From positions 1 to 40,349 of the forward strand of contig JAJDUS010000060.1 of the NCBI GenBank assembly GCA_022826535.1: DNA of 40,349 bases, in the 5' to 3' direction. Positions 32,604 through 40,349 of this stretch are shown in pieces (the stretch's first letter is position 1; each line of letters begins with the position of its first letter). A model generated the notes under the pieces. That model searched no databases and was not told where the DNA came from. It saw only the letters and a program-made list of their open reading frames with translations. Origin of the DNA: Prochlorococcaceae cyanobacterium jk18x1bzbins.87 (GTDB lineage Bacteria; Cyanobacteriota; Cyanobacteriia; PCC-6307; Cyanobiaceae). Position numbers and translations under genes: made by a program.

Positions 32604-34481
32604 TCAAGAAGGCTGGAGCGCCAGCGGCTGGTCGTCCTGAATGATGGAGGGGGTCACCAGGATAATGAGTTCCGTTTTCTCCCGTGTCTGGCTGGACCCG
32701 CGGAACAGCTTCCCCAGCAGGGGGAGGTCACCCAACAGGGGCAGCTTGCTCACCTGCTGCCGGTCCGAGTCTTGAATGACCCCACTGAGAATCAACGTTT
32801 GCCCATCCCGGAGCCGCACACTGCCGGAGGACAGGGCCCGTTCAGTGATATTAAAAATGGGCACGCCATTTTGGATACCGGCGGGGGCGGGGACAGATAC
32901 TTTGGGGCTCACCTTGAGAGAGATAAATCCATTGTCGTCAATTTTGCTCACATCAACCTTCAAGCTTAAGCCTGCCTGCTCCCGTGCCTGGCTGGTCTGG
33001 GTGATCCCCGATGCACTGGTGGTGGTGGTGTTTCCGGTAATCACGCTGGTGGTGGTGTTAATGCTGGCTGATTCCCCCTCCTGAACCAGCAGCGTGGGTT
33101 CCGCCAAAAGATTCACCTCAGAGGAGACAATTGCAGCTTCAAGTTGGGAGTAGAAGGAATACTGTGGATCATGAAGTCCTGACGGATTGGACACACCACT
33201 GGCCGTCTCCTCGGATGATTCCATCCCTAGCAACTCTGCTGATTTGGAAACACCAAGATTGAGCAATGCCTCCCCCGGCTGACTCAGAATGAACGTCTTC
33301 CCGATCCGTGCGGAAAAACTGTGGTCCAGGGCCTCATTCCGGTTGAGATCCAGATTCATCATGCGCACCTTCACCGCAACTTGCCGTTTGCGCCGGTCCA
33401 TCTGCTGCAGATAAGCCTGGGCAAGATCCACCAGGTCGGTTGGCCCCACAATGGTGATGGTGTTGAGCCGCTCATCGGTGGTTCCCCGCAATCCCCGCAG
33501 GGGACCATGCTGCCCTCCAAATTCAGACACCGCTGCGGTGACGGTGGTTCTGGCAACCTGGCTCTGATGACCGACGTCAACGGCGGTGGCAGTGCCCTGG
33601 TCCGGGGCGAGGGATTCGGTGGCGGTGGTGGTGACCGAGTGGGTCACGCTCATGGTGGCGCCCAGGTTGGCCAAAAATCCCGCCGCTCCCGCGGCATCCA
33701 CCTGATTGAGGCGGATCACCCTGGACACCTTCGATCTGAGATTACGGCCCAGCAGACCGGGGCCCACCACCAATGTGCGGCCCTCCAGATAGCCTTCCAG
33801 CCCGGAACTGAGCAACACAAAATGAACCGCCTTCTGCAGGGATTCATCCCGGAAGTCCACGGTGACCCGTGGTTCCATGGGGGATCCCTGGGAACCTCCC
33901 AGGAAGGTGAAGTTATAGCCGGTGCCCTGGAGAAGGCCCATCAGCACGTCCTGGGCCCTGGCATCCCTGGCGGCCATGGTGATGGATTGGCTGCCGGGTA
34001 GGGGGATGAACGCCGGGCCAGGCAAGGGGACAGTGTCCACCGCCATGGCCCCCAGGGGTGGCGGTGCCGCCTGTTGCCCCATGGCGGTGCCTGGAAATTG
34101 CACCATCAGCCGGTCCCCCATGTTGACGAGTCTGGGGACGGGGAGGCTCTGTCCTGGGGCCGCCTCCACGGTCAGTTGACCCACGCCGTCCTGCTGTGGA
34201 TCTGCGGCCAGGCGCACCATGGTCATGGGGGCCTGGTCCACGTGAAGCCGCTGGGTCTTGATGGGGTGTTCCAGACCTGTCAAGCTGATGCGCCAGGCGC
34301 CGCCATCCACCGGCTGGGCCTGGCCCCGTACCTGGGGATTGACCCCCTCGACCACAAGGGTGGCAGCACCCGGGCCGCCCCGCACCTGGAGGGACAGCCC
34401 ACCGCCAGGGCCTGGCTCCTTGGCGACGGCGGCGGCCACGGTACAGACCAAGGCCACAGTGCAGAGGGACCGGATGTTCAC
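32604..34481 (-). CDS. pilQ: Type IV pilus secretin PilQ-like outer-membrane protein
   Basis: The product is 625 residues with GTG 34481 as start and an N-terminal signal peptide (SLCTVALVCTVAAAVA). An AMIN-like beta domain follows, then a secretin N0/STN-like segment (ITMAARDARAQDVLMGLLQGTG), an N1-type domain (RLNTITIVGPTDLVDLAQAYLQQMD) and the secretin barrel with VNLLAEPTLLVQEGESA and the closing RDGQTLILSGVIQD and LPLLGDLPLLGKLF. This makes it the outer-membrane channel for type IV pili, used in twitching or DNA uptake. The small membrane protein just upstream may belong to the same operon. Intact. Confidence 0.9.
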   Translation of the reverse strand: MNIRSLCTVALVCTVAAAVAKEPGPGGGLSLQVRGGPGAATLVVEGVNPQVRGQAQPVDGGAWRISLTGLEHPIKTQRLHVDQAPMTMVRLAADPQQDGVGQLTVEAAPGQSLPVPRLVNMGDRLMVQFPGTAMGQQAAPPPLGAMAVDTVPLPGPAFIPLPGSQSITMAARDARAQDVLMGLLQGTGYNFTFLGGSQGSPMEPRVTVDFRDESLQKAVHFVLLSSGLEGYLEGRTLVVGPGLLGRNLRSKVSRVIRLNQVDAAGAAGFLANLGATMSVTHSVTTTATESLAPDQGTATAVDVGHQSQVARTTVTAAVSEFGGQHGPLRGLRGTTDERLNTITIVGPTDLVDLAQAYLQQMDRRKRQVAVKVRMMNLDLNRNEALDHSFSARIGKTFILSQPGEALLNLGVSKSAELLGMESSEETASGVSNPSGLHDPQYSFYSQLEAAIVSSEVNLLAEPTLLVQEGESASINTTTSVITGNTTTTSASGITQTSQAREQAGLSLKVDVSKIDDNGFISLKVSPKVSVPAPAGIQNGVPIFNITERALSSGSVRLRDGQTLILSGVIQDSDRQQVSKLPLLGDLPLLGKLFRGSSQTREKTELIILVTPSIIQDDQPLALQPS

Positions 34482-34540
34482 GGGGCATCATCATCTGAGG
34501 CAAGGCTATGGCCGGCAATTCCTGGGGCCGGAATTTCTGG

Positions 34541-34771
34541 TCAACCTTCTGTTCTGACCGCGAACCCTGCTCCAAAACCAATATCTGGGGAAGACTCGCC
34601 CCTGTCCAAGGACTTAACAGCAGAGGCACGGGTGTGACCTGGTGTAGGCTGCCGCTCGAAGTACCAGGAGCTGGGGCGTGCGTGATACACCAAAGCAAAG
34701 GTGAGGGTTAAGCATAATCCAAGTGCAAGGAGCACCAAGTGATCAGGAAGGGGTTCAGGGGCGCCGGTCAT
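34541..34771 (-). CDS. Small single-span membrane protein upstream of pilQ (76 aa)
   Basis: ATG 34771 opens 76 residues with one hydrophobic segment (LVLLALGLCLTLTFALVYHA) and a polar tail. It ends 59 bases before pilQ on the same strand. In pilus operons a small PilO/PilP-like lipoprotein or anchor often precedes pilQ; this one is too short for either and may be truncated. Function unknown. Confidence 0.5.
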   Translation of the reverse strand: MTGAPEPLPDHLVLLALGLCLTLTFALVYHARPSSWYFERQPTPGHTRASAVKSLDRGESSPDIGFGAGFAVRTEG

Positions 34772-34789
34772 GAAATTAAGCTGGGGGGA

Positions 34790-35119
34790 CTAAATCTTCC
34801 ATAGCCGTTTACACTGAAGTTTTGACCAGCCATAATCAAGTTCCAGCTTGTCGTCCCGCAGCTCCACGGTCACCCGGGTTCCCGCGTATCGTTCAGCAGC
34901 AGTCACCGTGGGATCCCGAAATAACGTATTGTTGGGCTCAGCAAAATTTTCAATTGACGCTTGATGCTCATTGCGGCGTAATTGGAGCACAATTTGATTA
35001 CTGCAAAGATAATCTTCCCGCTCCCCATAATTTTCCCACCAGGGGGCGGCTTGCAGGGGTTGCCAGGAGAGTCCAGCAAGCAGTGCAACCAGGGCCAGTT
35101 GCAGAGATTTGGGCATCAT
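34790..35119 (-). CDS. Small exported protein of unknown function (109 aa)
   Basis: Starting at ATG 35119 (or 35140) the product has a clear signal peptide (KSLQLALVALLAGLSWQPLQA) and a mature part of about 85 residues with two cysteines (YLCSNQ, LQCKRL) that could form a disulphide. It resembles small periplasmic hypothetical proteins of picocyanobacteria. Same strand as pilQ, 18 bases ahead of the small membrane gene, so possibly one operon. Confidence 0.65.
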   Translation of the reverse strand: MMPKSLQLALVALLAGLSWQPLQAAPWWENYGEREDYLCSNQIVLQLRRNEHQASIENFAEPNNTLFRDPTVTAAERYAGTRVTVELRDDKLELDYGWSKLQCKRLWKI

Positions 35120-35249
35120 GGGGTGATCTTGTGGTTCCACCCTACTGCCGAATCCCCCTCCCTGGCAGTGTCAATCCCATGGCACTGGAGGGGGATGTGT
35201 TGCCGTGGCTTGCCCTGACAGCCGCCAACCGCTAGAACCTGGGCCACAC

Positions 35250-35897
35250 ATGGCGCAGCGGTCACCCATGGATGGTGTTGAATCCCTGGTTTCCCAGGCG
35301 GAGTTGGCCCGGCGTTGGAGGGTCACCCCCAGGACCGTGAACCGCCGCCTGGCGTTCCTGGGGATCAGGGCGCTACGGCAGGGCCGGTGCCGTTGTCTGA
35401 CCCTGGAGCAGGCCGCATTGGCGGAGCGCTTCCATCAACACCTGAGCCAAGGCAAGGGCAGCAGCAGTTTCAATGTCCAGGAGCAGAACTTGCTGGAGCC
35501 ACAGGTGATCCCGGCCCAACAGCCCACCGGGCCCATTCCCGGCCCCGACCCCCAGCAACTGGCCGCCATGGCCGCCACCTTCCTGGCCCGCTGGGCTCCC
35601 TTGCCGCCCCCCGTCGATCCACTGCAACGGTCCCGGGCCCTGGCGGAGGCGGCAGATGCCCGGCTGGTGCTCACCACCAGGGAGTTGACCATGGTGTTGG
35701 GCCATGGCATCGGCGGTTGGCGCAACAGCAGGCATGACTATGGATTCCACTTCACACGCCACAAACAGCAGGGCAAAATTCTGTGGACCGTGGAGCGTTC
35801 CCCCTGGTCCACCTCCCCGGACAGCAAGCCCCCCCCAGCGGAGCCGCACCGGACTTCAGGGCCGTTCCTGGGACGGATGGGGCAATACCGGATTTAA
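35250..35897 (+). CDS. HTH DNA-binding protein of unknown role (215 aa)
   Basis: ATG 35250 is chosen over the open frame from 35205. Residues about 15-45 (VSQAELARRWRVTPRTVNRRLAFLGIR) form a MerR/excisionase-like helix-turn-helix. A linker rich in P and Q follows, then RALAEAADARLVLTTRELTMVLG, perhaps a second HTH-like part, and a basic end. It is transcribed divergently from the exported-protein gene. It may be a regulator; no target can be proposed. Confidence 0.65.
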   Translation: MAQRSPMDGVESLVSQAELARRWRVTPRTVNRRLAFLGIRALRQGRCRCLTLEQAALAERFHQHLSQGKGSSSFNVQEQNLLEPQVIPAQQPTGPIPGPDPQQLAAMAATFLARWAPLPPPVDPLQRSRALAEAADARLVLTTRELTMVLGHGIGGWRNSRHDYGFHFTRHKQQGKILWTVERSPWSTSPDSKPPPAEPHRTSGPFLGRMGQYRI

Positions 35898-36031
35898 CCC
35901 CCGGTTCTGACCCTACCCGAAGAGCCAGCTTCAGGGAAATCGGGTAAACATGGCAGAACAGGGGGACAATGGAATTCTCCCATGAGGGGGCTTCCCCTTG
36001 GGTGGAAGCTTTTCCCCATGCTCTGCGAGCA

Positions 36032-36751
36032 GGGTCAGGACCCATCATGTGAGGGGTGATCCTCTCACCAGAGAGGGGGGCCCCAGGAGAGCAGCAGGAG
36101 GATGGGCGATGGCCCAGTTGTTGGGGCTCAGCGCGGAGCAGGTTGATGGCATCCGCCCCTTGTTCCCTAAGGAACGGGGTGTGGAGCAAGTGAATGGCAG
36201 GAAGGTGTTGAGCGGCATCATCCACGTCATTCAGAAGGGGCTAAACTGGGTGGATGCCCCCAGGTCCTGGATTGCCGCCACTGGTCTCGAAGCCTGCCCC
36301 CCGGCGTGCAGCCTCAACAAGGGGGGGACCGCCTGATCAGCGCGCCAAGGGAGGTGTGACCAGCAAGCTCCCTATGGCCGACAGCAAAGGTGGTTCCCTG
36401 TGGCTCCACCTGCGGAGGGGCAATGCAGTGACTTCACTGGTGCTGATGGGGCGCCAAAAGACCTGCCGCCTGCTGCTGTGGTGATGGGGGATCAAGGGAT
36501 ACAATGGGGACAAAACCCGTAAGATGCTGTCCCAGCAAGGCATCCCGCCTTGCATCACGCCTCGTCGCTGCTGCAAGAAACCAGTCCATGACCACAAGAG
36601 GCTGGATCGCAGACGTCACAAAATCGAGGCTCTCGTTTCCCGATTGCAGGATTGGCGGCGTCTTGCAACCCGCTACGACCGCTGCGCCCACGTCTTCTGT
36701 TCTGCCATCCTCCTGGCTGCCATTGGCCTCTTCTGGTGATAAGTCCGACCC
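36032..36751 (+). mobile_element. IS5-family element, copy 2, internally deleted
   Basis: It starts GGGTCAGGACCCAT (36032) and ends GTCCGACCC (36751). Inside are MAQLLGLSAEQVDGIRPLF (orfA start, uninterrupted here), GGVTSKLPMADSKGG and KIEALVSRLQDWRRLATRYDR. About 140 bases present in copy 3 are missing from the middle, and frameshifts occur. Followed by TA and then copy 3. Confidence 0.82.
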
Positions 36752-36753
36752 TA

Positions 36754-37616
36754 GGGTCAGGACTCATAATATCAGGTAATGACCCTCTCAGCAGAGAGGG
36801 AGCCCCAAGAGAGCACCAGGAGGAGAGGGGTGATGGCCCAGCTTTTGGGGCTCAGCGCGGAGCAGGTTGATGGCATCCGCCCTTTGTTTTTCCCAAGGAA
36901 CGTGGTGTGAAGCGGGTGGAGGACAGGAAGGTGTTGAGCGGCATCATCCACGTCATTCAGAAGGGGCGGCGCTGGGTGGATGCCCCGGCCGCCTATGGCC
37001 CCCACAAAACCCTCTACAACCGTTGCCGCCGCTGGCGAGACAAGGGTGTTTTTGGTCTGATCTTTTCTGAGTTGTCAGCATCCAACTCCGCAGAGCCGCC
37101 CGATGCCGCAGAGCCCAGCGGTCCTGATGATTGACGCCACTGACATCAAAGCCCATCCCATGGCGTGCAGCCTCAACAAGGGGGGGCCTCGCCTGATTGG
37201 TGGCACCAAGGGGGGCATGACCAGCAAGCTCCACGGGGTCTGTGATAGCAAAGGTGGTCCCCTGCGACTCCACCTGAATGAGGGGCAATGCAGTGACTTC
37301 ACCGGTGCCGATGTGGTGCGCAAAGACCTGCCGCCTGTGGCAACGGTGATGGGGGATCAAGGGGATGACAGCAACAAAATCCGTAAGATGCTGTCCCAGC
37401 AGGACATCACGCCTTGCATTCCGTCCCGTCGCTGCTGCAAGAAATCAGTGCATTACAGCAAGATATTTTATCGCAAGTGTCATAAAATCGAGAATCTTTT
37501 TTCCCGACAGAAAGACTGGCGGCGCATTGCAACCCGCTACGACCGCTGCGCCCACGTCTTCCGTTCTGCCATCCCCCTGGCCGCCACCGTCCTGTTCTGG
37601 CGATGAGTCCTGACCC
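36754..37616 (+). mobile_element. IS5-family element, copy 3, full length (863 bp)
   Basis: The ends GGGTCAGGACTCAT (36754) and ATGAGTCCTGACCC (37616) are perfect 14-bp inverted repeats. TA lies directly on both sides (36752-36753, 37617-37618). Size and two-frame organisation fit the IS427-type group of IS5. The transposase has one extra T near its start and is described separately. Confidence 0.88.
36833..37606 (+). pseudogene. IS5-family transposase of copy 3 (orfA/orfB), one-base insertion
   Basis: orfA begins at ATG 36833 (MAQLLGLSAEQVDGIRPLF) but a T-run at 36888-36892 is one base longer than in copy 2, which throws it out of frame. The rest of orfA runs from 36907 to 37134, and orfB (37103-37606) overlaps it in another frame with DATDIKAHPMA, the DQG...IRKML segment, and ENLFSRQKDWRRIATRYDRCAH at the end, the DDE catalytic chain. 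orfA-orfB frameshifting is normal in this group; the T-run insertion is not. If the insertion is a sequencing error the element would be active. Confidence 0.8.
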
Positions 37617-37618
37617 TA

Positions 37619-37755
37619 GGGCCTGTGGACAAAAGGGTTTGCCATTGAGCATGGCGTTGTGGTTGAGTTGTGAGCAAGGCGGTTGGGCATGACCCACCAC
37701 CGCTTTGTCATTAGTGATCAGCTCTGGCAGCGTATTGCCCCACTGCTACCGGGCA
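37619..37755 (+). mobile_element. 5' end of a second IS5-family type (copy of the 5.4-kb element)
   Basis: It starts GGGCCTGTGGACAAAAGG right after TA 37617-37618, and continues with the leader and the transposase start MTHHRFVISDQLWQRIAPLLPG (ATG 37689). It then breaks off into an inverted IS630 fragment at about 37755. Same type as the internally deleted element at 5387-5668. Confidence 0.75.
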
Positions 37756-38466
37756 TGGATGTCCAGATTTTTGGGCCACTGTCCCGTCAATTTGTTGCAG
37801 GAAGGGGAGGAGCTCCTGATGTCGATGGCGGTGCTTGCTACGCCAGTACATTGCCGGTGGCCACAGCCAGGGCAGCGAACAAGGACATTATCATGGGTGA
37901 CCCCTTCCCTATGGGGCAGCATGGGCTGGGTTCGCTCCAGAGCCTGGATTTGCTTCTTCTCATCCACGCAGAGGACGACGGCATGATCCGGTGGTCTCAG
38001 GTAGAAACCCACCCTCTCCTGTACCCTATCTACAAAATAGGGATCGTTGGAGATCTTGAAATGCCGTCGGTGATGGGGTTGCAGATTGAACAACTGGAAC
38101 CACCGATGGACGGTGGACCTGGAGATGCCCGTGTGCTGGGCCATGATAGGGATGCCCATGGATGGCATGGGATGGCCTACTCTGCAATGCCCTATTGAGC
38201 ACCTGGGCAACAGGCTGGTCACCATGGGTGCGGGGGCGGCCATGGCGCTGTTCGTTCTGAAGTCCTTCAATGCCGTGGTCATGGTGGCGACGGCGCCACC
38301 TGCCAATGGTGGCGGGGCTGATGCCCAATCGCTTGGCAATAGCCAGGTGAGACTCTCCCTCAGCGCAGGCCAGAAGGATGTGCCCACGCTGCACCATGCC
38401 GTGCGGCAGCGGGGGGGATTGGAGGGCGACCACCGCCTGACCTGGGCCTACTCCTTGAACCGCCAT
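37755..38466 (-). pseudogene. IS630-family transposase, frameshifted and truncated
   Basis: Minus-strand pieces: LACAEGESHLAIAKRLGISPATIGRWRRR and GIEGLQNEQRHGRPRTH (N-terminal HTH), then in another frame TGISRSTVHRWFQLFNLQPHR-like, SNDPYFVDRVQERVGFYLRPP and VVLCVDEKKQIQALERTQP, the DDE region with its first Asp. Further shifts follow (THDN, FAALAVATGNVLA, HRHQELLPFL) and the gene stops at WPKNLDIH where IS5 DNA begins; the last catalytic part is lost. Dead. Confidence 0.85.
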
Positions 38467-38485
38467 CCCTCTACTCTACTTCTAG

Positions 38486-38594
38486 GGAACCTCTGAACAA
38501 GTCCCTTGAGACCCTGAGAGCTTTTGGGAAGCCCAGCAGAGACAGGGGAGGCAGGAGCCTGATGGCGGACGACTCTGGCTTGTTCAGAGGTTCC
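38486..38594. mobile_element. 109-bp MITE, copy B, CTAG target duplication
   Basis: The ends GGAACCTCTGAACAAGTC and its near-perfect complement close at 38594, and CTAG flanks both sides (38482-38485, 38595-38598). Interior blocks such as GAGCTTTTGGG and GACAGGGGAGGCAGGAG match copy A at 20911-21020. It lies 13 bases beyond the stop of the autotransporter-like gene. Confidence 0.9.
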
Positions 38595-38607
38595 CTAGGA
38601 CGCTACG

Positions 38608-40210
38608 CTAGAAGAAGAAGGAGAATCCAAGTTGAAGGGAATAGTCAGGGGTTGTGGAGGTGTTGTACTGCTGCCGCTCCCCCTCCAGGGAGACTTCCCA
38701 TGGTTCTGTCTCAGGTGGGGCATCAAGCCGGAGAATGGGGAGAAGCTGAAGCCCAGGCTGGTGATTCTCCTCCCCGGAGAGAGGATCTCCATGCCAGAGC
38801 AGGGGAGACGGTGACGTGGTTGTTCTGGACGGGGAAGCCATAGGCAAAGCGTGCCTCAAACTGCTGCTGGTCTCCGCTGGGGAAGATGGTCTCTGTCACC
38901 TCTTCCCAACCGGGACCCAGGAAAACATCAAGATCACCGTCGACTGATGCACCAAGGCCGTGGTCCACCGAGAGGGCTGGGCCACGGTTGGACGATGGGG
39001 TGGAATCCCAGGAGAAGGAGAGGGCCAGACCCTGATCCCGGAAGTCTTCTGCTGCATGGATGAGCAAGGTGCGGCCCTTCAGCGCACCGCTGATGCCATA
39101 TTCTGGAGATGTCCAGAGGACGCCGGCTCTGAATGTCGGCGCCAAAGCCGGTTTCTGCATCACCCCCGTCCTGCCTGATGCCCATCTCCATGGAGGGGGT
39201 GAGGGAAGCGCCATGGGCCAGGGGGAAAGGTCTGGTGGCTTCGACCCACCCGCAGGCTGGAGACCGTGTCATCGCTCAAGCCGAACAGACCAGTCTCTTC
39301 GATGTGCATGTCCAGAAGGAGGGCATCAGCGGTGGCGGAGAGGCTGAGCCCGTCGCTGCCCCCGTTCAGCAGGATGCCGTCCATGCCTCGGCGCCCATGG
39401 TCATGGTGATGGGGTTGGTCTCCCCGTTGCCCTCTTCAGACTCGACGGACACATCACCCCATCCATGGCCAGCGGCGGCCCAATCCCCAACTGCGGTGTC
39501 AGAGCATAGCGGCCATAGGGGAGCAGACCCCACGGGGTGGTCTTGATGGCGCCATCAGTCAAGTCGTCATTGCCGTCATAGAGGCCATTGCCCCAGGAGT
39601 AGGAGAGGGCGGCGCCAGCCCGCCAGCGCAGTTCTGTCCAGTCCGCCCCCAGCAGCAGGCTGGTCACATCCCCCTCGAGGAAGACATCATCCTCGTTGCC
39701 ACAGAAGAAGGAGAGGGCCCCTCGCCCCAGAACGCAAGCTGTGCTCCTGTGCCCTGGCCTGCTGCCGCCAGGCTGAAGGAGGAGTCTTCCACAACTCCTG
39801 GGTGGTAACGATCTCAAAACCCAGCACCTTGGACAACAGGCTTGCATTCTCCAGCAGCGGTGGGGCGCAGGTGAGGTTTTCCCCAGCCATGGTCAATTCC
39901 GCGCCAACAGTGGGTGATGCACGAAAACGTCCCTGAAGTGCATCGATCACATGACGGGCCACGATGCTGCCAAAGCGGTCCAGCCATGAGCGACGCCCTG
40001 CGTTCTGGATGGTGTCTCCCTGGAGAAGCCCGACGCAAAAATCAGGGGGTTCCCCCCTATTCTTCTTGCCAAGGCATAGGTCAACTTGGGAACATCAGCA
40101 CTATCGCTGTCATCCGCCAGGTTGTCATAATGGTACCGGACAAAATCGCTGTCTGGGCGTCTGCCATCCAGATTAGCCAGCGCCGCCTGAATGATCTGCG
40201 GTATAATTAG
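38608..40210 (-). pseudogene. Autotransporter-type outer-membrane barrel gene, frameshifted and IS-interrupted
   Basis: Minus-strand pieces in changing frames follow one barrel protein. From the 5' side: IIQAALANLDGRRPDSDFVRY, GSIVARHVIDALQGRFRASP with AGENLTCAPPLLENASLL, then DVFLEGDVTSLLLGADW, LRWRAGAALSYSWGNGLY, PYGRYALTPQLGI, MDGILLNGGSDGLSLSATAD, LSDDTVSSLRVG, SGALKGRTLLIHAAEDFRDQG, FEARFAYGFPVQNNHVTVSP and EPWEVSLEGERQQ with a final FSFFF (terminal Phe as in barrel proteins). At least five frameshifts. The front of the gene is cut by an IS5-type element inserted at 40211. Confidence 0.75.
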
Positions 40211-40349
40211 GGAAACCCTGGAAAACGTCGCAGTGCCTTGGGGAAGAGGTTAGAATGGTGAGGAATTGAAAGAGAGGCTATGTGGAGCAAGGAGGGTCAG
40301 CTGGATTTTGGCGATTATGAGCGCAGCTTTGTGAAGAAGCAGACCAGGC
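40211..40349 (+). mobile_element. Left end of an IS5-group element with transposase start (cut by window edge)
   Basis: The end GGAAACCCTGGAAAACG starts after TTAG (40207-40210), which suits the YTAR target of this group. ATG 40280 opens MWSKEGQLDFGDYERSFVKK followed by QTR, the N-terminus of an IS5-group transposase, related to the wreck at 28.3-29.2 kb. The frame is clean to the window edge, so this copy may be functional. Confidence 0.75.

Overview
The window looks like an accessory, heavily rearranged region of a GC-rich picocyanobacterial chromosome. My best guess is the sponge-symbiont clade 'Candidatus Synechococcus spongiarum'. The grounds are a cyanobacterial-type trpB and folB, a PilQ-type secretin, a decayed autotransporter-like outer-membrane barrel of a kind I associate with that symbiont, very many broken insertion sequences, and many frameshifted genes. 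This assignment is inference, because no rRNA, tRNA or photosynthesis gene is present.

Positions 1-26.5 kb form a dense defence island. In order it holds: a piece of an IS982 transposase; a translationally coupled three-gene cassette (helical HEPN-like protein, ParA-like 'KGGVGR' ATPase, GxxGxGKS ATPase); an SDR oxidoreductase; about 2 kb of transposon debris; an AT-rich DUF262 + HEPN (RNxxxH) pair; an SMC/OLD-like ATPase coupled to a putative PD-(D/E)XK nuclease gene that is split by a 131-bp MITE; a minus-strand operon encoding a metallo-beta-lactamase-fold protein and a 1134-residue E2-E1-JAB-patatin fusion; a single-chain type IIG restriction-modification enzyme; an RHH-like small protein; a membrane-anchored protein carrying an in-frame MITE insertion; an AAA ATPase gene broken by one TGA; an OLD-family ATPase/TOPRIM protein; and a convergent type II methyltransferase/endonuclease pair bracketed by a 41-bp direct repeat.

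Positions 26.6-35.9 kb carry more ordinary genes: trpB, folB, pilQ with a small membrane protein upstream, a small exported protein and an HTH protein. These are interrupted by IS5- and IS982-family wrecks and a frameshifted MFS transporter. Positions 36-40.3 kb are a transposon graveyard. Three IS5-family elements lie head to tail and share TA dinucleotides. They are followed by an IS630 fragment, a second copy of a 110-bp MITE, a decayed autotransporter barrel gene, and the left end of another IS5-type element whose insertion cuts that gene.

The most striking system is the MBL + E2-E1-JAB-patatin operon (11.5-16.0 kb). It puts a complete ubiquitin-like activation, conjugation and deconjugation chain on the same polypeptide as a phospholipase effector, with no CD-NTase in the window. 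Other highlights are two MITE insertions whose total length is a multiple of three (one adds 38 codons to a protein, the other kills its gene with a single stop), and a restriction-modification cassette that appears to have entered next to trpB with duplication of the first codons of the neighbouring OLD gene.
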